Positions 1-8,573 are shown, counted from the stretch's first letter. The stretch is 35,112 nt of DNA from Thermoplasmata archaeon (GCA_021796385.1 JAJYXQ010000005.1:85398-120509), one strand, 5' to 3'. The notes: generated by a model from the letters alone, not told the origin. A program made the numbers and translations.

Positions 1-816
1 ATCCATCGCCTCGGTTGCTCCCCGGACAATGCCGATGCGCTCACCGATCTCCGACAACTTCCCCTTTACTCGCTGGGTGAGCTTCTCGAACTCGCTGCTA
101 GAGAGGGTCCGATGCGCCTCCAGAACGTCCCCGGAAGCCATCCGGGCGAGATCAAGGTCGCTCGAAGGGGTCCGGGAAAGGCTTCCAGTCTGCGAGCGAG
201 CCACATAGGACATGGCATCCTCATTCGGGAGCCGGGGGACGCCTGTCGAGGCAGCCGAATAGAAGGCTAGCACTTCGGCTTCGACCAGGTTCGGGGTATT
301 GCGTGAGGGGCCCGAAGGTGGGCTATGCGCCTCTTTGGATGGCTCGGGTGGGGCGGAAAGGACCAGGGAGACATGCCGTTCCCACATGGCCTCGATATGG
401 GCCATCGCATCCAAGTATTCCCTGAGTGAATGGATCGAAAGCCCGTTAGGTACCGCCACGGTCGGGGCCGGTCGAGGCGGTTCTACCGGGGCCGTAGGTT
501 CTGGGGGCGGCTCGACCGCGCCTTCCGGTTCGGGTTCCTCAACGGCCGATATCGGAGCGGCCTTTCCAAGATAGGTTCGCAGAGGAATCGGCTGGGGAGC
601 ACTGAGTTCCGGGAGGACGAAGACCATTGTCGTAAGGAGGAGGGCCGAGCCGAGGGCAACATTGAACATGCTGACTGCAGCGGGTATCGCGCTAGCGAAT
701 GCCAATGCGTACATGCCCCAGGCCAAAGCTGCACCGCCCACGACGAGCAGTAGGACGACAAAGCCCTGGCTTTGGAAGGCCCGTCCCGGTTCGACCACCG
801 CACTCGTTTCGGACAT
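1..816 (-). CDS. Membrane protein with Pro-rich linker and soluble domain (partial)
   Basis: The frame is open from an ATG at 816 to the left edge (272 codons), so the C-terminus is missing. Residues about 18-37 and 43-65 form two hydrophobic membrane segments. They are followed by a Pro/Glu-rich linker at about 88-120 and a polar region with an amphipathic Ala/Glu/Arg-rich end, probably cytoplasmic. The linker resembles in composition the cytoplasmic tails of the two giant surface proteins further right, but no zinc ribbon is visible before the cut. A TATA box centred 32 nt upstream supports this start with a very short leader. I do not recognise the family. Its position beside three secreted-protein genes hints at a cell-envelope role, which is inference. 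Confidence 0.7.
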   Translation of the reverse strand, partial: MSETSAVVEPGRAFQSQGFVVLLLVVGGAALAWGMYALAFASAIPAAVSMFNVALGSALLLTTMVFVLPELSAPQPIPLRTYLGKAAPISAVEEPEPEGAVEPPPEPTAPVEPPRPAPTVAVPNGLSIHSLREYLDAMAHIEAMWERHVSLVLSAPPEPSKEAHSPPSGPSRNTPNLVEAEVLAFYSAASTGVPRLPNEDAMSYVARSQTGSLSRTPSSDLDLARMASGDVLEAHRTLSSSEFEKLTQRVKGKLSEIGERIGIVRGATEAMD

Positions 817-844
817 CCCCACGGTATGACAACCCCTCGCACAC

Positions 845-852
845 TTATAAAA
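845..852 (-). promoter_or_regulatory. TATA box of the left-edge membrane protein
   Basis: On the minus strand this reads TTTTATAAG, centred about 32 nt before the ATG at 816. That distance predicts a leader of only a few bases. The 136-bp spacer 817-952 holds nothing else recognisable. Confidence 0.55.
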
Positions 853-952
853 GGTGATTTGGGGGCCATTTCTCCAACTGGGCCAACACTACCGGCCAAC
901 CACGGACGGACGGCGACCCTCTCCACCTTTGACTTCTCAAGAAGACCTCACT

Positions 953-1627
953 TCACACTTGGTGTACGATCAGCGTGATGAGATCTACTTGGATGACGGC
1001 GTGGTCTCCGGTCGCCCGGTTCCTCCAATCCAGATAGAGGTAGAGGGTGATGGTGGCCGTCTCACCCGCCGTGAGACCGGTCGTCCTGACCCAGGGACCG
1101 AAATTTTTCCCGTTGGCAATGTTCGCCACCGAAGTGGGCGCAGACCCGCTCCCGCTCGTCAGGACCATTTGGGTCGTGCGGCAACCACCACCGGCAACCG
1201 AGATACATGTGCGGATAGTGCCTGCAGTGCCCCCGGCCCATGGCGGATTGGATGAAAGTGCCATGCCCGTGGACATGAAGTTCAGGGATCGGAATCGAAG
1301 GCCAGGATTGTTGAAGGTGAAGGTATGTCCACGGCAACGGGCGGGAAGATTGATGGTTATCGTTCCTTGGGTCTTGGGTGCGTTCTCAGTAGCTCGGATC
1401 GTTACGGTCCGTTGGTTGCGCGGACCTCCACAAGGTTCCGCGATGTTCTGGTTGTGGACGGTGAGGGGCGCCGGGGCCGCGATCTCAACCCCCGAGACCA
1501 CCCCCGGGTAGGACAGTATCACATTTCCGGCCGCAAGCCCGGAATCCAAAGGTAACAAGAGAAGGAGTATAGGGATGGCCCACAGAAATCGCACCCTGAG
1601 TGAGCGTCTGCGTGAACGATCCTCCAT
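953..1627 (-). CDS. Secreted protein, third of a tandem trio
   Basis: A 224-residue protein with an Arg-rich N-terminus, a hydrophobic core (about residues 14-32) and a likely signal peptidase site near LAA-G at 31-34. The next residues, GNVILSY at 34-40, match the same position in the two upstream paralogues (ADVILSY, ADVVLSY). The rest is Ser/Thr/Gly-rich and looks like a secreted beta-rich domain with two Cys pairs, but the family is not recognised. It starts only 15 nt after the stop of the upstream paralogue and has no TATA box of its own, so it is probably co-transcribed. Unlike its two neighbours it lacks the Q-D/E-G motif. Cell-surface or filament function is a guess from context. Confidence 0.75.
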   Translation of the reverse strand: MEDRSRRRSLRVRFLWAIPILLLLLPLDSGLAAGNVILSYPGVVSGVEIAAPAPLTVHNQNIAEPCGGPRNQRTVTIRATENAPKTQGTITINLPARCRGHTFTFNNPGLRFRSLNFMSTGMALSSNPPWAGGTAGTIRTCISVAGGGCRTTQMVLTSGSGSAPTSVANIANGKNFGPWVRTTGLTAGETATITLYLYLDWRNRATGDHAVIQVDLITLIVHQV

Positions 1628-1642
1628 AGGAAGGTCAGGCGC

Positions 1643-2413
1643 TCACGTGATGGTCGGGCTCACAAAGAACGAGGCAGAGCCGGCAGGTGCCGTACCCGAG
1701 GAAACGATCACCATGGAGATGTACAAGAGGACGGTGGCAGCTCCGAAGGGCGCTTGGTTGTTGTAAAAGGTCCCGCCAGCGGCCACGTAGGTGACGCCAG
1801 CCTGTCCGGTAGCGGGATTGCTGATAGCACCCGTCTCGAGGTTGATGTCTTCCATCGAACCCCCCGCCACGGTAGGTTCGAACACACCACATCCGGCGGG
1901 CTGGTTCGAGGGAATAGCAGTGGAAAGGGTGGCCGGGGCGGTGGGAGCTACGGTGGTCACGAAAACATACACACATGTGGGTCCGGTCAGCGTCGAAGTG
2001 GCGAGCACGGGTCCGAGATTGAACGTCTGACCGGCTGCGGGGAAATTGGCAGTAACGGCGAATTCCGAAAGGGACACGGTGTAAGTGGGAGCGGCATCGA
2101 TCCCCGAGACCACGATACTCTCCGTGGACTGACCAGTAGGCGTGGCGGTCCCACCGCAGGTCGTGGGAGTTGCCAGTGCGGCCCCGGAGCAGGTTATCGT
2201 GACAAAGCCATCTGCGTGGGCCACAGCATAGTTTGAACCGTCCTGAAAGTAGTATGGGGTATTTACGTTCGTCCCGGCGCCAGCGGTTGCCTGATAGGAC
2301 AGTATGACATCCGCCATGCCCAACGAAAACATGAGCAGCAAGCCCACGAACACAGGGAGGAGCACCCCCCATGCGAGGAACCGGCGACGGGGGTGCTCCG
2401 AATCGGCATGCAT
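1643..2413 (-). CDS. Secreted protein, second of a tandem trio
   Basis: A 256-residue protein with a signal peptide: basic HPRRR at 7-11, then a hydrophobic stretch to about residue 33. The mature part would start with ADVILSY at 34-40. Shortly after comes TPYYFQDGSNY, which recurs in near-identical form in the upstream paralogue (SPFSWQEGANY) and in the N-terminal domain of the 2771-residue surface protein (NPYYFQEGATF). The remainder is Ala/Thr/Val/Gly-rich with several Cys, typical of exported beta-sheet proteins; no known family is recognised. The 35-nt spacer from the upstream gene contains AATAAG centred 27 nt before the ATG, so a private weak promoter is possible in addition to read-through. 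Confidence 0.78.
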   Translation of the reverse strand: MHADSEHPRRRFLAWGVLLPVFVGLLLMFSLGMADVILSYQATAGAGTNVNTPYYFQDGSNYAVAHADGFVTITCSGAALATPTTCGGTATPTGQSTESIVVSGIDAAPTYTVSLSEFAVTANFPAAGQTFNLGPVLATSTLTGPTCVYVFVTTVAPTAPATLSTAIPSNQPAGCGVFEPTVAGGSMEDINLETGAISNPATGQAGVTYVAAGGTFYNNQAPFGAATVLLYISMVIVSSGTAPAGSASFFVSPTIT

Positions 2414-2448
2414 ACTGTTGTCCTGGGTTCCGTCCTCTTATTGCTTCT

Positions 2449-3177
2449 CTACGCCAGTTGGGTCGACACAATGATACTGGAGAGCGCGGCCCCGGTAGCG
2501 ACTCCGGGGATATAGACGTAATAGCTCACATCCAGCGCAGGTCCCGCGGCCGTACCGGCGGCAATGGTGCAGGTTGCGCTGCCCGAGACTGCGGCGGTCA
2601 AGAGGTTCACCGTCTCAGTACCCGCTGCCACGGCGCCACATCCAGCATAAGCTGTAGCCGGTGCTGCCACGGTTACGGAGCAAGGGGAACCTGCGGTGTA
2701 GGTGAAGCTCCCGAGCCCCAATGCACCGTTAGAAACGAACGCGAACGCGCATGAACCGGCGGGGAGCGAGCCCGTCCCAGACGCCTGGATGGCACCCGCG
2801 GGGATGGCGGCAGATATCGTGGCACTGGGAGCGAGCCATTGGAAGACATACATGTTGATCAGCGATGTCGGGACGTACTCTGGACCCGTGACGGTGGCGC
2901 TGAGGGAGAAACACGAGGTCGATGCCGCTCCGACCGCGGATGGGTTACAAGTATCTGCGATAAAGCTGAGCGCTGAGGCAGTTCCATAGTTGGCTCCCTC
3001 TTGCCAACTGAAAGGGCTGCTCGTCGTCGAACTCGCACTGTTCGAAAGCGTGTACGAAAGTACGACATCGGCTACCACGGTCCCTGAGACTAGGACGACA
3101 CCCAGACCCAAGAGGACGGACAGCCACTTCACCCGACCGCGCTTTGGCTCCTTGTTGGTTACACCCGAATCGGCCAT
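2449..3177 (-). CDS. Secreted protein, first of a tandem trio
   Basis: A 242-residue protein. The frame extends further upstream, but the ATG at 3177 is preferred because a strong TATA box is centred 27 nt before it, and translation from there gives a normal signal peptide (KRGR at 12-15, hydrophobic to about 34). ADVVLSY at 36-42 and SPFSWQEGANY soon after are shared with the next gene. The remainder is Ala/Gly/Ser/Thr-rich with paired Cys. It is the promoter-proximal member of the trio transcribed 3177 to 953. The three proteins are clearly related at the N-terminus but strongly diverged elsewhere. Function is unknown; surface filament or S-layer-associated subunits are plausible. Confidence 0.78.
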   Translation of the reverse strand: MADSGVTNKEPKRGRVKWLSVLLGLGVVLVSGTVVADVVLSYTLSNSASSTTSSPFSWQEGANYGTASALSFIADTCNPSAVGAASTSCFSLSATVTGPEYVPTSLINMYVFQWLAPSATISAAIPAGAIQASGTGSLPAGSCAFAFVSNGALGLGSFTYTAGSPCSVTVAAPATAYAGCGAVAAGTETVNLLTAAVSGSATCTIAAGTAAGPALDVSYYVYIPGVATGAALSSIIVSTQLA

Positions 3178-3200
3178 GCCATGATATAGCTTGGTAGGAG

Positions 3201-3208
3201 ATATAAAA
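3201..3208 (-). promoter_or_regulatory. TATA box of the secreted-protein trio
   Basis: The minus strand reads TTTTATAT, centred about 27 nt before the ATG at 3177. This fits leaderless transcription and decides the start. The rest of the 241-bp spacer 3178-3418 shows no gene. Confidence 0.65.
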
Positions 3209-3418
3209 CCGACCCTTGACAAAGTTCCATTGGAAGAGGAGGTGGAGAACATTCGGGCGCAGCACTACTGGACCGCCATTTCCATACCGTGGGAACCCTA
3301 GGTCCAAAATCACTGTTGAGGCTGAGGCTCAGCATATGAAAATTCCGATTCGGGAAGCCGAACAAGACTTAGAAGATACGCGAGCTCAGCGGCTCTCTGT
3401 AAGCACAAGTGGCCCGGA

Positions 3419-4216
3419 TCAAAGGGCACGCCAATCTCGCGTTGAAAGCTCCCACCCCAAGGTGCCCAGGATCTCCTCCATGTGCTTCGGTTGGCTTGCC
3501 TTTGGTATCGGGATCGAATGACGGGTAAGGTAACTGAGGGCCACCTGGATAGGCGTATGGCCCGTTCGATGGGCAACCTCCTCAACCTGGGGGAGGCGGG
3601 CCACTTTCCCATCCGCAAGCGGGGTATAGGCCATTACAATGATATTGTGCTTGTCACAATAGGGGATGACCTGCTTCTCCGCACTTCGGTCAAGGAGACT
3701 GTACTCGATCTGATTCGCCACAAGCGGTTCACGGCGGAGGGCGTCTTGGGCCCGCTGTAACTCTTCGACGTCAAAATTACTGACCCCGATGCTCCGGATC
3801 TTTCCTTCGGCAACCAATTGCTCCATCGTTCGAAGGGCCCCGTCGACAAGGTTGAGGTCCGCGGGTGGCCAATGGATGAGGTAAAGGTCGAGATAGTGCG
3901 TTCCCAGGCGCTTGAGGGAATGCTCGAGGGATTTGCGGAGGAGCGGTTCCGTGAGATGGCTCGGAAGGACCTTCGAGACAATGACAAGGTCATCCCGGGG
4001 GTACCCCCGGATCGCCTCCCGGACGATCTCTTCCGAGTGCCCGTTCCCGTACATCTCGGCGGTGTCAATGACGTTCACCCCTCGGTCGAGGGCCATTCGG
4101 AGCGATGCGAGATCCCGGGTGTCGTGACGTGGGTCCGGGGAATCCCCGCCTCCCATCTTCCACGTCCCTACGCCGATGGGCGTGACCTTCTTGCCGCAGA
4201 ATTCCGTGACCCCCAT
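3419..4216 (-). CDS. Aldo/keto reductase
   Basis: A 265-residue member of the aldo/keto reductase superfamily, a cytosolic NAD(P)H-dependent TIM-barrel oxidoreductase acting on aldehydes or ketones. The catalytic tetrad is complete: Asp51 and Tyr56 in the DTAEMYGNG stretch, Lys82 (VSKVLP) and His115 (LIHWPP). The ISFNxD-like signature appears as IGVSNFDVEEL. The length is slightly short for the family. The start is well defined because an in-frame TAG lies two codons upstream of the ATG. It is divergent from the aMBF1 gene, with a 16-bp perfect palindrome between them. The substrate cannot be inferred; this subgroup is often annotated as 2,5-diketo-gluconate reductase-like. Confidence 0.92.
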   Translation of the reverse strand: MGVTEFCGKKVTPIGVGTWKMGGGDSPDPRHDTRDLASLRMALDRGVNVIDTAEMYGNGHSEEIVREAIRGYPRDDLVIVSKVLPSHLTEPLLRKSLEHSLKRLGTHYLDLYLIHWPPADLNLVDGALRTMEQLVAEGKIRSIGVSNFDVEELQRAQDALRREPLVANQIEYSLLDRSAEKQVIPYCDKHNIIVMAYTPLADGKVARLPQVEEVAHRTGHTPIQVALSYLTRHSIPIPKASQPKHMEEILGTLGWELSTRDWRAL

Positions 4217-4271
4217 CAGCTAGTCCACTGCGAGAGCATTGCGGTCATTGATCGTTGATGACACCGCTGAC

Positions 4272-4287
4272 AACGTATTAATACGTT
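4272..4287. promoter_or_regulatory. Perfect 16-bp palindrome spanning a TATA-like core
   Basis: AACGTATTAATACGTT is a perfect inverted repeat with TATTAATA at its centre. It lies 58 nt before the aMBF1 start (4338) and 64 nt before the aldo/keto reductase start (4216). It could be a symmetric TATA element firing both ways with leaders of about 30-40 nt, or an operator for a dimeric regulator overlapping the TATA box. Confidence 0.5.
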
Positions 4288-4337
4288 CCGACGGTGTCCT
4301 GCGGTGCACCCGCGACGGGAGGGTTTGGAAGGAACAC

Positions 4338-4760
4338 ATGTTGTGTGAGATGTGTGGTAAGGAGTCGAATGCGATCTCTCTCGTCCTGATCGAAGGGGCA
4401 GAACTGCACCTCTGCCCAGACTGTGCTCGATTTGGGAAAGCCGTGCGCACGGTCCCTGTTCCCACTCCGTCTGGTTCGAAAGGGGGAGCCTCGAAGGGAG
4501 CTCACCGGCCGAGCGGGCAGGAGAAGGACGTCTTCACAGAGATGCCTCCGATGGAGCTGGCACCCGATTGGCCCCTTCGCATTCGGAAGGCACGAGAGGC
4601 GATGGGGATGAGCCAGGACCAGTTCGGTGTCCGGCTCAGCGAAAAGAGCTCGGTGATCCACAAGCTCGAATCGGGTTCGATCGTTCCCTCGGACGCCTTG
4701 GTACGAAAGATCGAACGGACCCTCAAGATCCGGATCCGTTCGCCGCCGGAGGCTTCTTAG
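4338..4760 (+). CDS. Archaeal multiprotein bridging factor 1 (aMBF1)
   Basis: A 140-residue protein with an N-terminal zinc ribbon (CEMC at 3-6, CPDC about 25 residues later), a flexible Gly/Ser/Lys linker, and a C-terminal Cro/C1-type helix-turn-helix domain (about residues 78-135, including MSQDQFG and a KLESG turn). This is the standard aMBF1 layout. Archaeal MBF1 is a conserved cytosolic protein linked to the ribosome and transcription machinery. The frame runs further upstream, but the ATG at 4338 is chosen because it starts directly at the zinc ribbon and has a purine-rich GGAAGGA sequence just before it. Its last 38 bp overlap the 3' end of clpB on the other strand. Confidence 0.9.
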   Translation: MLCEMCGKESNAISLVLIEGAELHLCPDCARFGKAVRTVPVPTPSGSKGGASKGAHRPSGQEKDVFTEMPPMELAPDWPLRIRKAREAMGMSQDQFGVRLSEKSSVIHKLESGSIVPSDALVRKIERTLKIRIRSPPEAS

Positions 4761-7341
4761 GCTTCCCCACAGCGAAGACTAGGGTCCCGTCCTTCGCATC
4801 CACCGAGATATCCTGCCCCTCGCGAATCTCTCCCGAGAGGATCTTGACGGTGATCGGATCTACGATCATCCTCTGAACCGTACGCCGAAGTGGGCGTGCC
4901 CCGAACTCCGGGCTGAAACCGGATTTGGCGATGAGATCCGCCGCGCTCTCGGACACCTTGAGTTGGAGGTGGCGATCTTTCAGGCGCTCCCCGACCTCGC
5001 TCAGCTGTAGCCGGGCGATACGCTGCACCTCGCCTTCGGCCAAGGAGTGGAAGAGCACGATGTCGTCCAGGCGATTGAGGAGCTCGGGCCGGAAGAAGCG
5101 GTGCAGGAGCTGATCCAGCGCCTTGCGCCGGTCCTCTTCCGCCATCCTTTCTGTGATGAGCTCCGTCCCGAGGTTGCTCGTCATGATCACGATCGTGTTC
5201 TTGAAATCCACGGTCCGTCCTTGCCCGTCCGTTAGGCGACCTTCGTCGAACAGTTGCAAAAGGATGTTCATGACCTCGGGAGCAGCCTTCTCCACCTCGT
5301 CGAGCAACAAGACGGTGTACGGCCGCCTCCGGACGGCTTCCGTCAGTTGTCCCCCCTCCTCGAAACCGACGTATCCCGGGGGGGCTCCCACGAGGCGGGC
5401 CACCGAGTGCTTTTCCATGTACTCGGACATGTCGATCCGAATCATGGACCGGGGGTCGTGGAACAGGAAGTTGGCCAGGCGTTGGGCCAGGTACGTCTTT
5501 CCGACCCCTGTGGGTCCCAAGAACAGGAAGACCCCCATGGGCCGGTTCGGGTCTGCGAGACCGCTCCGAGCCCGGCGGACGGCCCTTGCCACGGCCTCCA
5601 CCGCCTCGTCCTGCCCGACCACTTCGGCCTTCAGGACCTCTTCCATCTTCAGCAGGCGCTCCATTTCCCCGGTCAACATGCGGGCCACCGGCACGCCGGA
5701 CCATTTGGAGATCACCTCAGCCACGTCCTCTTCATCCACCTCTTCCTTGAGAAGATGGGAGGCCGAAGGGTCCTTATCGGAAGTCGATGGGGTGGCGGAG
5801 AGCGCCTTTTCGAGCTCGGGGATCTTCCCATAGCGAAGACGGGCCACGGCCTCCAGGTCTCCCTTGCGTTCGGCTTCGGTTTCCTCGCGACGGGCCTCAT
5901 CGAGCTCTTGGCGCTTTTTACGGACTGCGTCCACCCGTTCCTTCTCGCGCTTCCAGCGCGCAGTGAGCATTCCCTCCTGCTCCTTGAGGTTGGAGAGCTC
6001 ACGGTCGATCCTCTTGAGCCGGTCCCGGCTGGCGGCGTCGGATTCCTTCTTCAGGGAGACCCGCTCGACCTCCAGTTGGCGGATCCGACGAACGAGCCCG
6101 TCGATCTCGGCCGGGCGGGAATCCAAGGAGAGGCGGACCAGGCTGGCCGCCTCGTCGATCGCGTCGATCGCCTTGTCGGGGAGGTGCCGGTCTGGAATGT
6201 AACGGCTTGAGAGCATGGCCGCGGCGACGAGGGCCGAGTCATGGATCACGACCCCGTGGTGGAGCTCGTAGCGTTCCTTGACCCCTCGCAAAATGGAGAT
6301 CGTGTCGGCCACGGAGGGTTCCCCTATCCGGACGGGTTGGAACCGACGCTCTAGGGCGGCATCCTTTTCGATGTGCTTGCGGTACTCCTCGGTCGTCGTG
6401 GCTCCGATGGCCCGAAGTGTGCCGCGGGCGAGGGCAGGTTTGAGCATGTTGGAGGCATCGAGGGCCCCCCCTTCCACGGCGCCCGCCCCCACGAGCGTGT
6501 GCACTTCGTCGATGAAGAGGATGACCTTGCCGTTCGAATTCTCCACATCGCGGATGACACCTCGCAACCGTTCCTCGAACTCCCCGCGGAACTTGCTGCC
6601 GGCCAAGAGCGAGCCCATGTCGAGGGCGGCGATGGTCTTGTCCTTGAGGGCTTCCGGGACATCGCCTGCGATGATCCGTTGGGCGAGCCCCTCGACAATT
6701 GCGGTTTTCCCGACTCCCGGGTCACCTATGAGGACAGGATTGTTCTTGGTCCGGCGGGAGAGGATTTGGATGACACGACGGATCTCCTCATCCCGGCCGA
6801 TGACCGGGTCGAGCTTCTGTTCCCGCGCGAGGGTGGTGAGGTCCTTTGAGTACTTTTGGAGGGCCTTGCCCTTCGCCGGATTGCGCTCGTTGACAGGGCC
6901 TTCACTGGCCTCCAAAGCGGAGATCACCCGTTGGATCGACTCTTGGGAGAGCCCGTTGTTCGCAAAGAGGGGTGACAGGGCCCCGGGCTGTTCGAGGATC
7001 CCCAGGAGCAGATGCGTTGCCGAGACGAAAGAGTCCTTACGACGGTCTGCGATCTTCTCGGCGGCAGTGAGGGCGGAGGAAAGATCCCGAGACACGTACT
7101 GCTCTGCGGGAGCGACGTGGTCAGCCGTCGGTCGAGCGGCGATGTAGCTGTCGAGCGCGGATTTCAACTGCTCAAGGTTCACTCCGGATTGGGAGAGTAT
7201 CTCAGGCACCGCGCTGTCCCCCTCCAAGAGCGCTCGAAGGACATGAGCGGGTTCCACACCCTGCTGGCGCTGCTCGAGGGCGGAACCATAGGCTCTTTCG
7301 ATCGCCTCCCTGGCCTCATCGGTCAACCGCTCCAGCTTCAT
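4723..7341 (-). CDS. clpB: ClpB-type AAA+ disaggregase
   Basis: An 872-residue Hsp100 ATPase that extracts and unfolds aggregated proteins, normally with DnaK/DnaJ/GrpE. It has a Clp N-domain (1-145) and a first AAA+ module with Walker A GDPGVGKT at 206-213, Walker B VILFIDE at 273-279 and arginines ERR at 331-333. The ClpB middle coiled coil lies at about 412-520. The second AAA+ module has GPTGVGKT at 609-616, pore loop GYVG at 656-659 and Walker B LLLDE at 678-682. The length matches bacterial ClpB. The first pore loop has Phe251 (SKFRGEF) where Tyr is usual. ClpB is patchy in archaea, so bacterial origin by transfer is likely. The ATG lies 26 nt from a TATA element shared with pyrD. Confidence 0.97.
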   Translation of the reverse strand: MKLERLTDEAREAIERAYGSALEQRQQGVEPAHVLRALLEGDSAVPEILSQSGVNLEQLKSALDSYIAARPTADHVAPAEQYVSRDLSSALTAAEKIADRRKDSFVSATHLLLGILEQPGALSPLFANNGLSQESIQRVISALEASEGPVNERNPAKGKALQKYSKDLTTLAREQKLDPVIGRDEEIRRVIQILSRRTKNNPVLIGDPGVGKTAIVEGLAQRIIAGDVPEALKDKTIAALDMGSLLAGSKFRGEFEERLRGVIRDVENSNGKVILFIDEVHTLVGAGAVEGGALDASNMLKPALARGTLRAIGATTTEEYRKHIEKDAALERRFQPVRIGEPSVADTISILRGVKERYELHHGVVIHDSALVAAAMLSSRYIPDRHLPDKAIDAIDEAASLVRLSLDSRPAEIDGLVRRIRQLEVERVSLKKESDAASRDRLKRIDRELSNLKEQEGMLTARWKREKERVDAVRKKRQELDEARREETEAERKGDLEAVARLRYGKIPELEKALSATPSTSDKDPSASHLLKEEVDEEDVAEVISKWSGVPVARMLTGEMERLLKMEEVLKAEVVGQDEAVEAVARAVRRARSGLADPNRPMGVFLFLGPTGVGKTYLAQRLANFLFHDPRSMIRIDMSEYMEKHSVARLVGAPPGYVGFEEGGQLTEAVRRRPYTVLLLDEVEKAAPEVMNILLQLFDEGRLTDGQGRTVDFKNTIVIMTSNLGTELITERMAEEDRRKALDQLLHRFFRPELLNRLDDIVLFHSLAEGEVQRIARLQLSEVGERLKDRHLQLKVSESAADLIAKSGFSPEFGARPLRRTVQRMIVDPITVKILSGEIREGQDISVDAKDGTLVFAVGKPKKPPAANGSGS

Positions 7342-7362
7342 GCCATCCGTTTATTCGGCAAG

Positions 7363-7370
7363 ATATATAT
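7363..7370. promoter_or_regulatory. Shared TATA element between clpB and pyrD
   Basis: ATATATAT is the only A/T-rich block in the 52-bp spacer. Its centre is about 26 nt from the clpB ATG and 28 nt from the pyrD ATG, the spacing expected for leaderless transcripts on both strands. The sequence is symmetric, so direction would have to come from flanking BRE or initiator bases. Confidence 0.65.
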
Positions 7371-7393
7371 TTGAATGCATCCCAAGGGTGTCG

Positions 7394-8308
7394 ATGGACC
7401 TTCTTCAGACCCGGGTCACGGGGGTGGACTTCCGCAACCCCATCTTGCTGGCCTCGGGGATCTGGGGAGAGAGCGGGATTTCGCTCACCCGTGCCTATGA
7501 GGGGGGGGCCGGGGGCGTGGTCACAAAGTCGATCGGCTCCGAACCCCGGAGTGGGTATCCGAATCCCACGATCGAGAAGAATGGGACCTGGGGGTTGCTG
7601 AACGCGATGGGACTCCCGAACCCTGGCATTGAGAGCTATGGGGAGGAAGTCCGGTACGCCCTCTCCCGAGGAGTCCGCGTGGTCGGGAGTGTCTTTGGAG
7701 GTACCGCGGAAGAGTTTGCCCGCTTATCCCAAGCGATGGAGGCCCTTGGGGTAGCTGCCATCGAGCTCAACCTGTCCTGTCCACACGCAAAGGGGTATGG
7801 GAGCGAGATCGGCTCGGACCCCGAGGCCTTGGCCGAGGTGGTGCGGGCGGTGAAGTCCGCGGTCCGCCTTCCGGTCTGGGCCAAGCTCACCCCGAACACG
7901 GCGGACCCCGCAAGTCTCGGGCGGGCCGCCGAACGGGCGGGCGCAGATGCGATATCCGCGATCAACACGCTCCGAGGCATGGCAATCGATCCCGTGACCA
8001 TGCGCCCCATTCTTTCCCATGTATCCGGTGGCCTCAGCGGTCCGGCCATCAAACCGATAGGGCTCGCATTCGTCTGGCAAGTCTTCGAGGCCGTGCACAT
8101 CCCGATCATTGGGATTGGAGGGATATCCCGTCCCGAGGACGTCTTCGAGTATCTCTTGGCGGGAGCGTCCCTTGTGGAAGTGGGGACGGCTGTGATGGAG
8201 GGCGGGGGACCTCTCTTCGGCCAATTGGCGCGGGGAGTGTCAGATATTTTGGTAACGCACGGGCTCAAGTCAGTGTCGGAGAGCGTAGGGGCGGCACACC
8301 GCCGGTGA
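7394..8308 (+). CDS. pyrD: Dihydroorotate dehydrogenase 1B, catalytic subunit
   Basis: A 304-residue FMN-dependent enzyme that oxidises dihydroorotate to orotate in pyrimidine synthesis. It has the class 1 TIM-barrel signatures: VVTKSI with Lys45, and NLSCPH at 126-131 carrying the catalytic Cys129, which marks class 1 enzymes rather than the Ser of class 2. Further signatures are VWAKLTPN, a GGLSGPAIKP stretch and the C-terminal phosphate-binding IIGIGGI. The ATG at 7394 is chosen over an upstream in-frame ATG inside the spacer because it is 28 nt from the TATA centre. Its partner pyrK lies downstream on the same strand, separated by an opposite-strand small gene. Confidence 0.95.
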   Translation: MDLLQTRVTGVDFRNPILLASGIWGESGISLTRAYEGGAGGVVTKSIGSEPRSGYPNPTIEKNGTWGLLNAMGLPNPGIESYGEEVRYALSRGVRVVGSVFGGTAEEFARLSQAMEALGVAAIELNLSCPHAKGYGSEIGSDPEALAEVVRAVKSAVRLPVWAKLTPNTADPASLGRAAERAGADAISAINTLRGMAIDPVTMRPILSHVSGGLSGPAIKPIGLAFVWQVFEAVHIPIIGIGGISRPEDVFEYLLAGASLVEVGTAVMEGGGPLFGQLARGVSDILVTHGLKSVSESVGAAHRR

Positions 8309-8318
8309 ACCCAGAGGT

Positions 8319-8549
8319 TCAGGCGTCGTCGTCCGGGTCGATAAGCCGTTCGGGTCCGGGAGTCGCGGGGACCCCATGGGGAGGCTCCCTTGGGATCTCC
8401 CGTGCCGGCCCTTCCCTCGCTCCGGGGATACAACGGCAGCCGCACCCCATGCAGGGCATGCTGATCGGGCCCATGCGCCCTCGCTCGACACTGACACATT
8501 CAGCCAAGGTGGCGTGCCCACACACATGGCATGGATGGGAGGGCCGCAT
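8319..8549 (-). CDS. Small Cys-rich, possibly zinc-binding protein
   Basis: A 76-residue frame with CHVCGH at 7-12, Cys18 and a CMGCGCRC cluster at 33-40, followed by a Pro/Arg-rich acidic-ended tail. The Cys pattern suggests zinc or another metal; no family is recognised. Support for being real: its ATG lies about 30 nt from a TATA element shared with pyrK, and its stop sits 10 nt from the pyrD stop, so it fills exactly the gap between pyrD and pyrK. Against: it is short, GC-rich and of biased composition. Confidence 0.5.
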   Translation of the reverse strand: MRPSHPCHVCGHATLAECVSVERGRMGPISMPCMGCGCRCIPGAREGPAREIPREPPHGVPATPGPERLIDPDDDA

Positions 8550-8573
8550 GCCTGAGGCATCATTGTGAAGGCA

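Noticed and set aside
483-926. 147-residue minus-strand frame near the left edge
   Set aside because: The alternative frame from 816 stays open to the window edge, has a TATA box, membrane helices and a plausible composition; this one is Arg/Ser/Pro-rich noise.
1635-2471. 278-residue minus-strand frame overlapping the second secreted protein
   Set aside because: It has no signal peptide and is rich in Arg/His/Cys; the other frame gives a signal peptide and motifs shared with both neighbours.
5254-6210. 318-residue open frame antisense to clpB
   Set aside because: It lies wholly inside the clear clpB coding frame and has no recognisable domain; high GC leaves long chance frames.
7636-8499. 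287-residue minus-strand open frame
   Set aside because: Antisense to pyrD, including its catalytic region, with low-complexity Arg/Pro/Ser composition.
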